This document shows positions 44,335 through 53,621 of a DNA stretch of 64,000 nt, one piece after another (positions within the stretch are counted from its first letter, which is position 1; the number at the start of each line of letters is the position of its first letter). The notes under the pieces were generated by a model. That model searched no databases. It saw only the letters and a list, made by a program, of their open reading frames with translations, and was not told the origin of the DNA. The DNA is from an uncultured Eubacteriales bacterium. Lineage in GTDB: Bacteria; Bacillota; Clostridia; Lachnospirales; Cellulosilyticaceae. Position numbers and translations under genes: made by a program. Location of the stretch: NCBI GenBank assembly GCA_900551325.1, contig URVM01000001.1, positions 1 to 64,000 on the forward strand, written 5' to 3'.

Positions 44335-45456
44335 TTATTTGCCTAATAAACTAAGCTGATTTACTACAGCAAAGTTTTGTACATTGTATAACATCAGTGC
44401 ATCTTCAATCCCATTTTGATTCATATAAGTAGCTATAGGCATATTTAAAAATCTTAAGTCTAGTATATGAATCTCTTCAAAGTGTTGTGTAAGAAATGGA
44501 ATGAGAGCATTAGCATAGGAATCTTTGATAATGGCTAACTTTTTACCATTGTTTATATCCGATTTAATTGTAATAATAGGGTGATTCCCACCTAAGAAAA
44601 CTGTATATTTATCCTTTTCCGCCAGTCTTTCCATTTCATACACTGTATCTGTTGTTTTATTGTCTGCCATATAAAATACTTCTAATTTAGGCCCATTATG
44701 TGGGACAAATAATTCTACTGTATCTGGCTTTGCAAAGGTAAAGTTTCCTTTAGAAAAAAGTGAACCGTAGAAGGCATCACTTCCTACAACTCTATCAAAA
44801 CTCTCTATTGGCATAGGCTCTAGCCCATAAGCTTCACAAAAGGCTTCATAACCATAGTAGGCGCCAAGTGTAGTCCAGTGATGGTCTGTTTTATAGTACA
44901 GGTCTTCCTCTTTATGTGCTTCTAATTTATTAAACACATCTATCTTATGAATCTTATCATTTAACCCACTAGTTACTGTATCAATGAAAAGTTTCTCATC
45001 ATAAGGTGTTGCAAAGTTTGGCAATTTATCTTCATATATCTTTGTAGCTGTAGGTGCTAACATAAAATATAAATTAAAGTTTTCACCAAATTTATTAATA
45101 TAGCCAATATTTTTATTCATTAACGCCATATCAGGTATTTCGAATTTCTGTAAGAAATAGTCATCTGCTCCTATATAAACACCATTATTTTCTTTCTTTT
45201 GTAGCGCTAGTTCTGTCCCTGACTTAAGGGCGATAAATCCATCTCTTAATGGAAACTGATCTGCTATATAGGTTTCTACATCTTTACCATAGGTTCCATC
45301 AAAAAGCTTCTCCATAGTAAACTGTGGTTTTGAAGCTAAAGTTCTATTTTCAAGCTCCGAAAATGTTCTATCTTTTGCAATAAGGGAAAGAGCAAAAAAT
45401 CCTCCAATATAAGCTAAAAAGCTGGCTGTTATCACTATTTGAAAATTACGTCTCAT
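44335..45456 (-). CDS. DHHW-family protein, AlgJ/AlgX-like acyltransferase partner
   Basis: The 373-residue protein has an N-terminal membrane helix and an SGNH/AlgX-like domain with ENRTLASKPQFT at the start, YYKTDHHWTTLGAYYGYEAF (the DHHW box) and KLAIIKDSYANALIPFL. DHHW proteins act with MBOAT membrane acyltransferases to move acetyl groups onto extracellular polymers. It is the last gene of an operon with the MBOAT gene 25 bases upstream. The polymer acceptor is unknown. Confidence 0.88.
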   Translation of the reverse strand: MRRNFQIVITASFLAYIGGFFALSLIAKDRTFSELENRTLASKPQFTMEKLFDGTYGKDVETYIADQFPLRDGFIALKSGTELALQKKENNGVYIGADDYFLQKFEIPDMALMNKNIGYINKFGENFNLYFMLAPTATKIYEDKLPNFATPYDEKLFIDTVTSGLNDKIHKIDVFNKLEAHKEEDLYYKTDHHWTTLGAYYGYEAFCEAYGLEPMPIESFDRVVGSDAFYGSLFSKGNFTFAKPDTVELFVPHNGPKLEVFYMADNKTTDTVYEMERLAEKDKYTVFLGGNHPIITIKSDINNGKKLAIIKDSYANALIPFLTQHFEEIHILDLRFLNMPIATYMNQNGIEDALMLYNVQNFAVVNQLSLLGK

Positions 45457-45481
45457 GTTGTCACCTCCTCATCTAGTTGTT

Positions 45482-46867
45482 CTAGAATCTAAAGTATAAA
45501 AATGGATTGAAAGTTGAATCTACTAAGTAAGCTGTACTAAGTATAGTAACTACTACATAGAAAATATAAATCATCCAAGGTTTAAATTTAACTTGTAGCC
45601 TCTTCATAAGTGGTGTAGCAAAAAGTATGCCTATACCTATAACTAAAGCATAGTTTGAAAGTTGATATAAAGTAGGTGTATTAATAAGACCTGCCTCACT
45701 AAACCCTACCATGGTTTTTAAGTAAGCCATTACCTGATTCATATCTTCTACTGCAAAAAGTACCCAGCTCACCAGTACAACACTTAGTAAATAAACATGA
45801 CCGACCCATCTTGGACACTTATCTAAAATTCTAAGAAGACCTATACGTTCAATGATAATAAGTACACCAAAGAAAAGCCCCCATAAGATAAAGTTCCATC
45901 CTGCTCCATGCCAAAATCCTGTTAAAAACCATACAACCATTAAGTTACGATAAAACTTTGATTTACTTACACGGTTTCCACCTAGTGGAATATATAAATA
46001 TTCACGGAACCAGCTTCCAAGTGTCATATGCCATCTACGCCAAAATTCTGTTACACTCTTTGATAAATAAGGATAGTTAAAGTTCTCTGGAAACTTAAAG
46101 CCCATCATCTTACCTAAACCAATAGCCATATCAGAGTATCCACTAAAATCAAAGTATAACTGAAGAGCAAAGGCTATAATCCCAAGCCAAGCACCTACTA
46201 CGGTGAGTTTCTCTACTGGAAGTGCCTTTGTCATCTCCCATGCCATACCAATATTATTGGCAAGGAGTACTTTCTTTCCAAGTCCTTCAATAAAACGTAT
46301 AACCCCTTCACTAAACTGATCTAAAGTTTCTACTCGGTTATTAAGCTCATGTTCTACTGTATCATAAGTAACAATAGGTCCTGCTATAAGCTGAGGAAAC
46401 ATGGCTACATAAGTTCCAAAGGAAATAATATTTTTCTGTACACCTATTTTCCCTCTATAAAGGTCTATGGTATACGACATAGTCTGGAAAGTATAAAATG
46501 AAATCCCTATTGGAAGTGCAATTTGTAAAAGGTTAATATTTAATCCTAAAAAGTTGTTTATATTATCTACAAAGAAATTAGCATATTTAAAAAAAGCTAA
46601 CATACCTAAGTTTCCAACTATAGAAACACCTAAAGCTACTTTAGGAATATATTTATGTTCTCTATAATGATGAATTACCCGCCCTACTGTATAGTCAAGT
46701 ACGGTTGAGAAAATCATAATGGACACATAAATAGGTTCTCCCCAGGCATAAAAGATTAAACTTGCAATAAATAAAATGAAATTACGTAACCCTCTTGGGG
46801 CTACGTAATAAACTATTAAAAATATAGGTAAAAAGACAAAAAGAAAAAGCAAACTACTAAATACCAT
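45482..46867 (-). CDS. MBOAT-family membrane O-acyltransferase (DltB/AlgI-like)
   Basis: The 461-residue polytopic protein has the MBOAT signature FWRRWHMTLGSWFREYLYIPLGGN and the catalytic-histidine region GFWHGAGWNFILWGL, as well as DFSGYSDMAIGLGKMMGF. It carries acyl groups from the cytoplasm across the membrane. Gene order lipoprotein-MBOAT-DHHW with gaps of 9 and 25 bases shows one operon. No dltA/C/D are near, so it belongs to the AlgI/DHHW rather than to the teichoic-acid alanylation branch. Confidence 0.92.
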   Translation of the reverse strand: MVFSSLLFLFVFLPIFLIVYYVAPRGLRNFILFIASLIFYAWGEPIYVSIMIFSTVLDYTVGRVIHHYREHKYIPKVALGVSIVGNLGMLAFFKYANFFVDNINNFLGLNINLLQIALPIGISFYTFQTMSYTIDLYRGKIGVQKNIISFGTYVAMFPQLIAGPIVTYDTVEHELNNRVETLDQFSEGVIRFIEGLGKKVLLANNIGMAWEMTKALPVEKLTVVGAWLGIIAFALQLYFDFSGYSDMAIGLGKMMGFKFPENFNYPYLSKSVTEFWRRWHMTLGSWFREYLYIPLGGNRVSKSKFYRNLMVVWFLTGFWHGAGWNFILWGLFFGVLIIIERIGLLRILDKCPRWVGHVYLLSVVLVSWVLFAVEDMNQVMAYLKTMVGFSEAGLINTPTLYQLSNYALVIGIGILFATPLMKRLQVKFKPWMIYIFYVVVTILSTAYLVDSTFNPFLYFRF

Positions 46868-46876
46868 TTTTCATCC

Positions 46877-47767
46877 CTACTTTACTTGTGCATTGAAACT
46901 GCTAATGATTGTATCTGCATACTCACTTACTACAAAAATAACATAATTTCCTTTTGTTGCTGTTTTATAATTTTGAACCAGTTCGTATTGATCTGGTAAG
47001 TAAGATTGCCATTGACTTTTAAGACCTTCTACACGTTTCTCAATACCAGCAATAACTTTTTCGGCATCACTTGCATTGTTTAACTCAAAAATACCAATTT
47101 CTGATGAGTGTACAATCATCACTGGCATACGTACTTCATAGCTTTTAAGAAGTGAAGTATCAATACCATATGTATCTGCAAAGTAAGTACTATCCATTGG
47201 ATTAAGCATTGGAATCTCCATTGAATCTGTAATCACTTTCCCCATAAGTTCTTGGGCACTCATTGCTGTCACTTCTGGTTTTGTCTGTGGTTTACTTGTT
47301 TCTGGTTTAGACTCTGGCTTTGTTTCTGGCTTACTTGTCTCTGGTTTAGACTCCGGCTTTGTCTGCGGTTTACTTGCCTCTGGTTTAGACTCAGGTTTTG
47401 TCTGTGGTTTACTTGTCTCTGGTTTAGATTCAGGTTTTTGTACTGGTGTAGTCTCTGTAGGTTTTGTTGCTTCTGGCTTACTTGTTTCTGGTCTTACAGA
47501 TTCAGCTTTATTTTCTTCTTTTGCTGTATCTTCTTTAATCTCATCTTTTGCTTCATCTTTTCCTTCTTCTTTTGTTTCATCTTTTACTTCATCTGTTTGA
47601 TTTTCTTCAGTTGCTTCTTGATTTTCTATTTCATCTAATCCTTCTTGCTCTTGAAGAATTTGCTCATTATTATCTTCTGCTTGATTATTTCCGCTACTAC
47701 ATCCTACAAGGGCTCCTCCTATAGTTAAAGCTAGCATAAGTCCTATAAGTTTCTTATTAAGTTTCAT
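46877..47767 (-). CDS. Lipoprotein with Pro/Lys repeats and DUF4358 domain
   Basis: The 296-residue protein has a lipobox GALVGC (cysteine 23). A Glu-rich stretch follows, then a spacer of repeated SKPETKPE and SKPQTKPE units (about residues 100-165) that would cross the wall. The C-terminal DUF4358 domain contains LLKSYEVRMPVMIVHSSEIGIFEL and EKRVEGLKSQWQSYLPDQYELVQNY. DUF4358 genes accompany MBOAT/DHHW genes, which fits the two next genes. The spacer is encoded by imperfect DNA repeats at about 47270-47460. Role unknown. Confidence 0.85.
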   Translation of the reverse strand: MKLNKKLIGLMLALTIGGALVGCSSGNNQAEDNNEQILQEQEGLDEIENQEATEENQTDEVKDETKEEGKDEAKDEIKEDTAKEENKAESVRPETSKPEATKPTETTPVQKPESKPETSKPQTKPESKPEASKPQTKPESKPETSKPETKPESKPETSKPQTKPEVTAMSAQELMGKVITDSMEIPMLNPMDSTYFADTYGIDTSLLKSYEVRMPVMIVHSSEIGIFELNNASDAEKVIAGIEKRVEGLKSQWQSYLPDQYELVQNYKTATKGNYVIFVVSEYADTIISSFNAQVK

Positions 47768-47859
47768 CTATTAGTTTCTCCTTTTTTATGCAAAAAATTT
47801 ATCGGTTAATAAATAAGACGCAAGGTTCCATAAAAAAGTTCCACTTTTATCCTTAACAA

Positions 47860-49032
47860 TTATATATAGTGTACTTCTACTTCTTTTCCTAATTCATTAA
47901 GAAGCTTTGTAATTTCTTTTACTACAGTATTTTTTAGGTTGAAATTCTCAGGAAAATCAGGATTTTGATGGGCTGGATTGATGGCTTGACCTACCCAAAA
48001 AGTAATATGTGTACTTTCTTCAAGAAGCATTCTAGCTAGCCTTGAAGCTCCATCTAGTCCTGTAATTCGTACAACCCCTAAGCCCTTATCCTTATTCTCT
48101 AAATAGTTAGAGATGATTTCCTTTGTCGCATTTAGTGTTAGTAGTCCTTCTGTTACTAAATCAATACCTCTCATATAGCCTATAGGCGGTACTGTATGGG
48201 TATAGTGCTGAAGATCAATGGCAATATCTTCATTCATTTCACGGGCTACAATATTAGCTGTAGTTCCTCCACATAAAACAACTTTTCCTGGAGCAGATTT
48301 AATATACTTAACCATTTCTTCATCACTTGATTTATCTTTAGGTGGGCCTACAAATAAATCTAAGTAAGTTCTCTCTTGTAATTTAATGGCAACAACGGTT
48401 GTATCATCTCCTGGCCTAGAGCCATAAAGATTTTCACATACACCTAATAAATCACGTGCTACCATAGAGGCTTCATGTTCTACTTTAACTAAATCTCTTA
48501 AATACTGATCAATATGCTCCCATTGCCAGCCTAAATTAAGGGTCATGCCTACACCTGCATGAACTACTCCATCACTAATAAGAACTAGTGTGTCCCCTAC
48601 ACGCATATTAAATTTACTTTCATAAATAACTTTGTTATTTATTGTACGTTTGGTCTTTCGTATAGCAAAGCTTTTTCCATCTCTATAAAAGAATATAGGT
48701 GGATTATCATACTCCACCATATAGACTTCCCCACTATTTTTTATTTTTACAATAGTAAAGGTAGAATAAGCTAGTTTCCTCACTTGACACTCTGGAAGAG
48801 TATTTGCAATAGTAAAAATGGTCTCTTCAATACTAGCCCCCTCTTTAAGCATAGTGATTGCAATTTTAGAAGTAAGCGTGGCTAAAATATTTGCTTTAAC
48901 TCCACTTCCTAGACCATCTGAAAGCACAATAATCATACCTTCATCTGTCTTAATGGTCTCAACATGATCTCCGCAAAGTTCCTCTTCATATTTATTCATA
49001 CTATACTTTCCAATATCTATTGAATACTTCAT
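47860..49032 (-). CDS. SpoIIE-type PP2C phosphatase with extra C-terminal domain
   Basis: The 390-residue protein carries a SpoIIE/PP2C domain in residues 1-220, with IIVLSDGLGSGVKANILA, VGDTLVLISDGVVHAGVGM and GSRPGDDTTVVAIKL providing the metal-binding Asp residues. The remaining 170 residues form a separate domain (GKVVLCGGTTANIVAREMNEDIAIDL, then VRITGLDGASRLARML) that is not part of PP2C and that I cannot name. There is no membrane helix. It overlaps the hydrogenase-like gene by 4 bases, so the pair is translationally coupled; the hydrogenase probably senses H2 or redox state and sets phosphatase activity. Confidence 0.88.
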   Translation of the reverse strand: MKYSIDIGKYSMNKYEEELCGDHVETIKTDEGMIIVLSDGLGSGVKANILATLTSKIAITMLKEGASIEETIFTIANTLPECQVRKLAYSTFTIVKIKNSGEVYMVEYDNPPIFFYRDGKSFAIRKTKRTINNKVIYESKFNMRVGDTLVLISDGVVHAGVGMTLNLGWQWEHIDQYLRDLVKVEHEASMVARDLLGVCENLYGSRPGDDTTVVAIKLQERTYLDLFVGPPKDKSSDEEMVKYIKSAPGKVVLCGGTTANIVAREMNEDIAIDLQHYTHTVPPIGYMRGIDLVTEGLLTLNATKEIISNYLENKDKGLGVVRITGLDGASRLARMLLEESTHITFWVGQAINPAHQNPDFPENFNLKNTVVKEITKLLNELGKEVEVHYI

Positions 49033-50741
49033 GAGCGGTCACCTTCCTCATTAAGCACTTTCTTAAGCTTCATAATAGCAACTTTTGTTTCAGCCGTTGT
49101 TTCACCAAGTAGGCTAGCAATTTCTTGTGCTACACGCATTTGTTTATCAATAATAGATTGGGTTAAATCTAGTGTACTATCTTTTAAGCTACTTACTTCT
49201 TTTTTACGCTTTTCTTCGTCTGTTATATCTGAAAAGAGTACTAGAAGAGCTTTTTGCTTTTCTAAATAAATAATATGACGATAAGCAATAAAATCATATG
49301 TTAGAAGCTCTACCTTTTCTTTTTGTGAAGAAGCCTTTCTTTTAATAACTTCTAAAAAAGGTGCTTCATCCATCATAATATTAATACTCTTGCCCTTCAT
49401 TAGTTCACTTTTATAGCCAAAGCGTTCCTCTGCTCTTGGGTTAATATCAATTAATTTACAATGTCTATCTAAGATTAAAATACAGTTAGGTGAGTTATAA
49501 AAAATCTCATTACTTAAACGCTCTGCTATACTTCTTGTATAAGGTAAACACATATCAATTTGAGACATGCCATGGAGTACAGCTATAGCCTTATCTCTAC
49601 ATGTTTCATAGCCACAAGCCCCACAGTTTAATTCATCACTTTTTTCATACTTACCCATACTTTCTAATACTTGATGGATTTCTTCTTCTGTCGCAGTGTA
49701 AATCTCTACTTGCTTATTCTTAAATTTTCTATTAAAAGATACTTCTGGTGCATAACACTTACTCATTGCTATCTGCCCTTTTGGTTCTCTCATAAACTTT
49801 TGAATAGCACTTAATCTTGTAAATACACTTCCTTCTTCATTATGCCCTCCTGGACCTGCTATACAACCTTCACTACAAATATTCATTTCTATACATACAT
49901 TTTTTAATCTGCCTGCTCTAACATCCTTTAAAACTTCTTTACAATTTTCCATACCATGAACTTTAAGTATTTCTAAGTTTTTCTTTTGGATTGTTTCACG
50001 TATACCACTAAGCACACCACCTACAACTGGATATTTACTTCCACGTAAAGTCCCTACTACATTAGGTTCATCTGGTTCTAAATTTTTATAATCGATACCT
50101 TTTTCTTCGAAATAGTTCATTACCTCATCAAAAGTTAAAACTGCATCTATAGGTCCTTCTAAATCATCACTTAGTGCTTCACAAATTTTTGATATACAAG
50201 GACCAATAAAAACTGTATAGGCATGAGGAGATACTTCTTTAATCATACGCCCATGGGCAATCATAGGTGATACAATAGGAATCATATTAGGAATAAGATC
50301 AGAATAGTATCTTTCTATTAAACGTACTGTAGATGGACAACAGGTTGTAATCAGCTCTGTTTCATCTGTATCTGCTATGTAAGTTTCATACGCTCTTGAA
50401 ACAATCTCTGCCCCTATAGCAGTTTCTTCTATTTGAGTAAAACCTAAAGCACGTAGACCTGATACAAACTTACCACTTTCTTTATAGTAAGCACGGTATG
50501 AAGGTGCAAGAGATACGATAACTTCTCTATCTTCTAATAAGATTTTTTTTACTTGATCTAAACTAGATTTAACATCTCGTGCATTTTGTGGGCAAACTAC
50601 GAGACAATGTCCACAAGCTACACATCTTTCCGTAATGATCTGTGCCTGATCATCTTTTACTTCTATAGCTTTAACAGCACAAGTTCTTACACATTTATAA
50701 CAATTCTTACAATTGGTACTAGAAAAATTCATTACTTGCAT
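49029..50741 (-). CDS. Sensory [FeFe]-hydrogenase-like protein with PAS domain (group C type)
   Basis: This 570-residue protein has two [4Fe-4S] ferredoxin motifs at residues 11-50 (CKNCYKCVRTC, CVACGHCLVVC). The H-cluster domain follows: L1 TTCCPS (C134, C135), L2 GPCISK (C182) and L3 EMNICSEGCIAG (C289, C293). An Fe-S domain (C373, C376, C381, C398) and a PAS domain (about 410-515) come next, with a coiled coil at the end. All expected H-cluster cysteines are present although the usual TSCCPAW and MPCTAKK words are altered, as in group C sensory hydrogenases. Gene neighbours (2Fe-2S protein and PP2C phosphatase) support a sensing, not a bulk catalytic, role. Confidence 0.9.
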   Translation of the reverse strand: MQVMNFSSTNCKNCYKCVRTCAVKAIEVKDDQAQIITERCVACGHCLVVCPQNARDVKSSLDQVKKILLEDREVIVSLAPSYRAYYKESGKFVSGLRALGFTQIEETAIGAEIVSRAYETYIADTDETELITTCCPSTVRLIERYYSDLIPNMIPIVSPMIAHGRMIKEVSPHAYTVFIGPCISKICEALSDDLEGPIDAVLTFDEVMNYFEEKGIDYKNLEPDEPNVVGTLRGSKYPVVGGVLSGIRETIQKKNLEILKVHGMENCKEVLKDVRAGRLKNVCIEMNICSEGCIAGPGGHNEEGSVFTRLSAIQKFMREPKGQIAMSKCYAPEVSFNRKFKNKQVEIYTATEEEIHQVLESMGKYEKSDELNCGACGYETCRDKAIAVLHGMSQIDMCLPYTRSIAERLSNEIFYNSPNCILILDRHCKLIDINPRAEERFGYKSELMKGKSINIMMDEAPFLEVIKRKASSQKEKVELLTYDFIAYRHIIYLEKQKALLVLFSDITDEEKRKKEVSSLKDSTLDLTQSIIDKQMRVAQEIASLLGETTAETKVAIMKLKKVLNEEGDRS

Positions 50742-50983
50742 GTTTCCACTCTCCTATACACCTGCTCTATAAAAAACTCCCTTACTTTGTCTTTTGGTAC
50801 ACTATATACAATATCCTCAATTGTTACAGATACTGCTTCCGTACAATGTCCTAGACAAAAGGATGCTTTAAGTATAACACTTTCTTCTAAATGGTAGTCC
50901 CGAATGAGTTGTTGTAGCTGCTCTATAACGTCATGGGAACCTTTTACATAACAGGCACTTCCTACACACACTTTTATTTCCAT
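50732..50983 (-). CDS. Thioredoxin-like [2Fe-2S] ferredoxin
   Basis: The 83-residue protein carries the cysteines of the NuoE/HydC-type [2Fe-2S] fold: CVGSAC (C6, C11) and CLGHC (C43, C47), with EIKVCVGSACYVKGSHDV at the start. It overlaps the hydrogenase-like gene by 10 bases and is the first gene of the three-gene unit. It likely passes electrons to or from the hydrogenase-like sensor. GAGGTGGG precedes the ATG. Confidence 0.9.
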   Translation of the reverse strand: MEIKVCVGSACYVKGSHDVIEQLQQLIRDYHLEESVILKASFCLGHCTEAVSVTIEDIVYSVPKDKVREFFIEQVYRRVETCK

Positions 50984-51081
50984 AGACCCACCTCAAATCG
51001 TTTATTTTTTAACAATTTCTATAAATTTATTATAACTTTTCTAAATCTTTCCTTCAAGTGTTTGACAAAAGTTTATAAAAG

Positions 51082-51124
51082 AAAAAGCCTATGAAACTAG
51101 CTTACACTAGTATCATAGACTTTT
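51082..51124 (-). terminator. Terminator after the MATE gene
   Basis: On the minus strand AAGTCTATGATACTAG pairs with CTAGTTTCATAGGCTT and is followed by TTTTCTTTT. It shares the CCTATGAAACTAG arm with the hairpins at 52646 and 17283. Confidence 0.85.
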
Positions 51125-51135
51125 ATAACCATTCT

Positions 51136-52503
51136 TTATTTTTCAACCATATTATGTATCCATTTATAGGACCTAAAGCGCCATACACAAAGTATAGCCT
51201 TTACCACTTCTTCCATCATAAGCATCATAACTACAAACTCTAGTCTTAAATGGAATACGTAAACGCCAAGGAATGAAAGAGGTACACCTATTCCCCACAT
51301 TGTACAACCTTCTAAAATAAGAGAACCCTTTGTATCCCCGCCTCCACGGAAAACACCTAAAATCATAACAATATTATAAACTCTAGGGATTATAATAGCT
51401 GCATTAATAAGAAGTAAATTTAAAGTAACCTTTCCTACTGATGGTGTTACATTAAAGCAACTTACTATAAATGGAGCAAGTAAAACAATGCCTAATGAAA
51501 TAAATACTGCAAGTACTATAGAAAGGATAATAATACGCTTAGCATATAATTTTGCCTTCTCAACTTTCCCCTCACCTATTGCATTTCCTATAATCGTAAG
51601 TACAGCTGCTGCAATAGCAAAGATTACAACTAAGAAGAAGTTAGTTATAGTACTTACAATTTGAACACTTGTTACAGCTTCAGAACCAATAAATCCATAA
51701 GCTTTTGTGTAAATAATAGCTCCAAGTCCCCAACATAACTCATTAGCTGTAATAGCAAGCATAGGACCTGCTGCTTTCATTACTAAATGCTTAGGTACTG
51801 GAATAAGTTCTTTTAATTTGCCTGCTAGTTCATACTTTTTAATATAAACCCCACCTACTACGCATAATGTTTCCGCTATACGAGCAATTAAAGTGGCAAG
51901 AGCTGCTCCAGCTACGCCCATAGGTTCTACTATACCAAGTCCAAAGATAAAGATGGAATTAAGTACAATATTAATAAGAACTGCAACAGCACTGGCTACC
52001 ATAGGAAGCTTGGTACGACCTATACATCTTAAAGCATAACTATAAGCAAAGGTAATAGCTGTAAATATATAGCTATAAGAAACAATCGTTAAATAACTTG
52101 TTCCAAGTTCTAAAATTCTAGCCTCTTTATTAAAAAATCCTATTATTTGTGTTGGGATACAAAGTACAACAAGATTAATAACTAGTGCATATACTGTACC
52201 AATCATAAGGGCAAGCCCTAACATACGTTTAATATTTGGAATATCCTTCTTCCCCCAATATTGAGAAATAAATACGCCTGCACCTGCACAAATTCCTGTT
52301 AATCCTACCATAATAAGCAAAAATATTTGATTAGCTAAACCTACTGCTGCTATTTCCCCTTCACCTAATCGCCCAATCATCAATGTATCAATCATATTTA
52401 AAGAAGAACTAATTAGGTTTTGTATCATTATTGGAATAGCTAGGGTACCTAAAAGTTTAAAGAATGGCTTATCTTTTATCATCTCTTTTATCATCTGTAG
52501 CAT
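51136..52503 (-). CDS. MATE-family multidrug/cation exporter
   Basis: The 455-residue protein has twelve helices and belongs to the NorM/DinF group. It contains PIMIQNLISSSLNMIDTLMIGRLGEGEIAAVGLANQ at the start, GAGVFISQYWGKKD, and the second-half repeat ILGVFRGGGDTKGS. It would export cationic compounds with Na+ or H+ uptake. GGAGG precedes the ATG. Single-gene unit. Confidence 0.92.
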   Translation of the reverse strand: MLQMIKEMIKDKPFFKLLGTLAIPIMIQNLISSSLNMIDTLMIGRLGEGEIAAVGLANQIFLLIMVGLTGICAGAGVFISQYWGKKDIPNIKRMLGLALMIGTVYALVINLVVLCIPTQIIGFFNKEARILELGTSYLTIVSYSYIFTAITFAYSYALRCIGRTKLPMVASAVAVLINIVLNSIFIFGLGIVEPMGVAGAALATLIARIAETLCVVGGVYIKKYELAGKLKELIPVPKHLVMKAAGPMLAITANELCWGLGAIIYTKAYGFIGSEAVTSVQIVSTITNFFLVVIFAIAAAVLTIIGNAIGEGKVEKAKLYAKRIIILSIVLAVFISLGIVLLAPFIVSCFNVTPSVGKVTLNLLLINAAIIIPRVYNIVMILGVFRGGGDTKGSLILEGCTMWGIGVPLSFLGVYVFHLRLEFVVMMLMMEEVVKAILCVWRFRSYKWIHNMVEK

Positions 52504-52645
52504 CTAAGATTCCTCCCTCTTTAAAATTCAAAACTTATTCTATCTTAACTTAAATATGTATACTAGTCTAGTATTTTCTAAATTAAAATCAGTTATCCTA
52601 AACTACATAAATGGATTATAAAAATGAATATTTATCTTTTAAATA

Positions 52646-52690
52646 GCAAAAACCTATGAAACTAGTATATACTTTCTAGTTCCATAGGCT
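52646..52690 (-). terminator. Terminator after the secreted 153-residue protein gene
   Basis: On the minus strand CCTATGGAACTAG pairs with CTAGTTTCATAGG and is followed by TTTTTGC. It is the third member of the CCTATGAAACTAG hairpin family in this window. Confidence 0.82.
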
Positions 52691-52744
52691 TCTCATTAAT
52701 TACACTTTATAAATACTCATTCTACTCTACTTATATCTTTTATA

Positions 52745-53206
52745 TTATTTAGTTGTAAGCCATGACATAACCTTTTGTTTAATAGCGATTCTTAGCATCT
52801 TGCCTTCTTCTTTAGTAATTTGCTTATTTTTAACTCCTTCATTGATAGCACTGTAATATTGTTTAAGTAAAGCTTTCTTAAATTTCATTACTTCAATATT
52901 ACGCATTTCCAATACTTCTGGTAATTTCTTACCTTCTTTAATCATAACTTCAAGTTCATCATTAGGAATACCTAACTTACATAAAGTACTTTGAATCACT
53001 TGGAAATTATCAATTACAAAAGGTGTATCTTCTTTTGATGGTGCTACATTACTACTTACCTCTACACTTGTATACTGACTAGGCTTAGATGTTGACTGTG
53101 GTCTACTTACATCTGCTTTTGGTGTAGCTGTACATGCCATTATAGGATTAACAGATAGGATACAAATAAAAGCAATACTCATAGTTTTTAATATAAATTT
53201 TTTCAT
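52745..53206 (-). CDS. Small secreted protein or lipoprotein, unknown function
   Basis: The 153-residue protein has a signal peptide that ends in NPIMACTAT, where the Cys could be a lipidation site although Met at -2 is atypical. A Ser/Pro-rich stretch (PQSTSKPSQYTSVEVSS) follows, and a helical domain contains LCKLGIPNDELEVMIKEGKKLPEVLEMRN. The last third is basic (NEGVKNKQITKEEGKMLRIAIKQ). The ATG at 53206 lies 11 bases past AAAGGAG, better than a GTG at 53218 that overlaps it. No family recognised. Confidence 0.7.
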   Translation of the reverse strand: MKKFILKTMSIAFICILSVNPIMACTATPKADVSRPQSTSKPSQYTSVEVSSNVAPSKEDTPFVIDNFQVIQSTLCKLGIPNDELEVMIKEGKKLPEVLEMRNIEVMKFKKALLKQYYSAINEGVKNKQITKEEGKMLRIAIKQKVMSWLTTK

Positions 53207-53352
53207 CTTTTGATTCACTCCTTTAAACTTAATATAAATATAGGATATGGAAATTTATACTTTTTATCCGTCCAAAATATAGAAATGTATATTCTACTAA
53301 ATAATGGGCATTCTATATCTAAATCATTTCCTTTTAAAAGAGGTGCATACTT

Positions 53353-53547
53353 ATGCAAAATTACTTACGTTGTAAAAGCTGTGGTTATGATCTTTATGGC
53401 CCAGAATTCCTTTCTAATGCCATAGATCCTTTTGCCTATAGTAGTAATAGTTATTATCCACCTTCAGCCCTTCTTAATCTTTCTATAAAGCCCGATTCAC
53501 AAATAGAATGTCCTTACTGTCATACTACAGGCAATTGGAGTCATTAA
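53353..53547 (+). CDS. Small zinc-ribbon-like protein
   Basis: The 64-residue protein has two CxxC knuckles, CKSCGYD at residues 7-13 and CPYCHTTG at 54-61, separated by 43 residues that are rich in Tyr, Ser and Pro. This is the layout of a rubredoxin-like or zinc-ribbon metal site. AGAGG lies nine bases before the ATG, and a strong terminator follows. Function unknown. Confidence 0.72.
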   Translation: MQNYLRCKSCGYDLYGPEFLSNAIDPFAYSSNSYYPPSALLNLSIKPDSQIECPYCHTTGNWSH

Positions 53548-53560
53548 CTCTTTTCTAGCA

Positions 53561-53621
53561 AAATAAAGAGGTTATTGTACAGCTAACTTAATGAGTTAAT
53601 TGTGCAATAACCTCTTTATTA
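53561..53621. terminator. Bidirectional terminator between convergent genes
   Basis: AATAAAGAGGTTATTG pairs with CAATAACCTCTTTATT and an inner CTAACT/AGTTA hairpin follows. It serves the zinc-ribbon gene and the transglutaminase-like gene. Confidence 0.9.

Noticed and set aside
47252..47638. 128-codon Cys/Phe/Trp-rich frame on the plus strand
   Set aside because: It is the antisense of the Pro/Lys/Glu repeat in the DUF4358 lipoprotein gene; no ribosome site.
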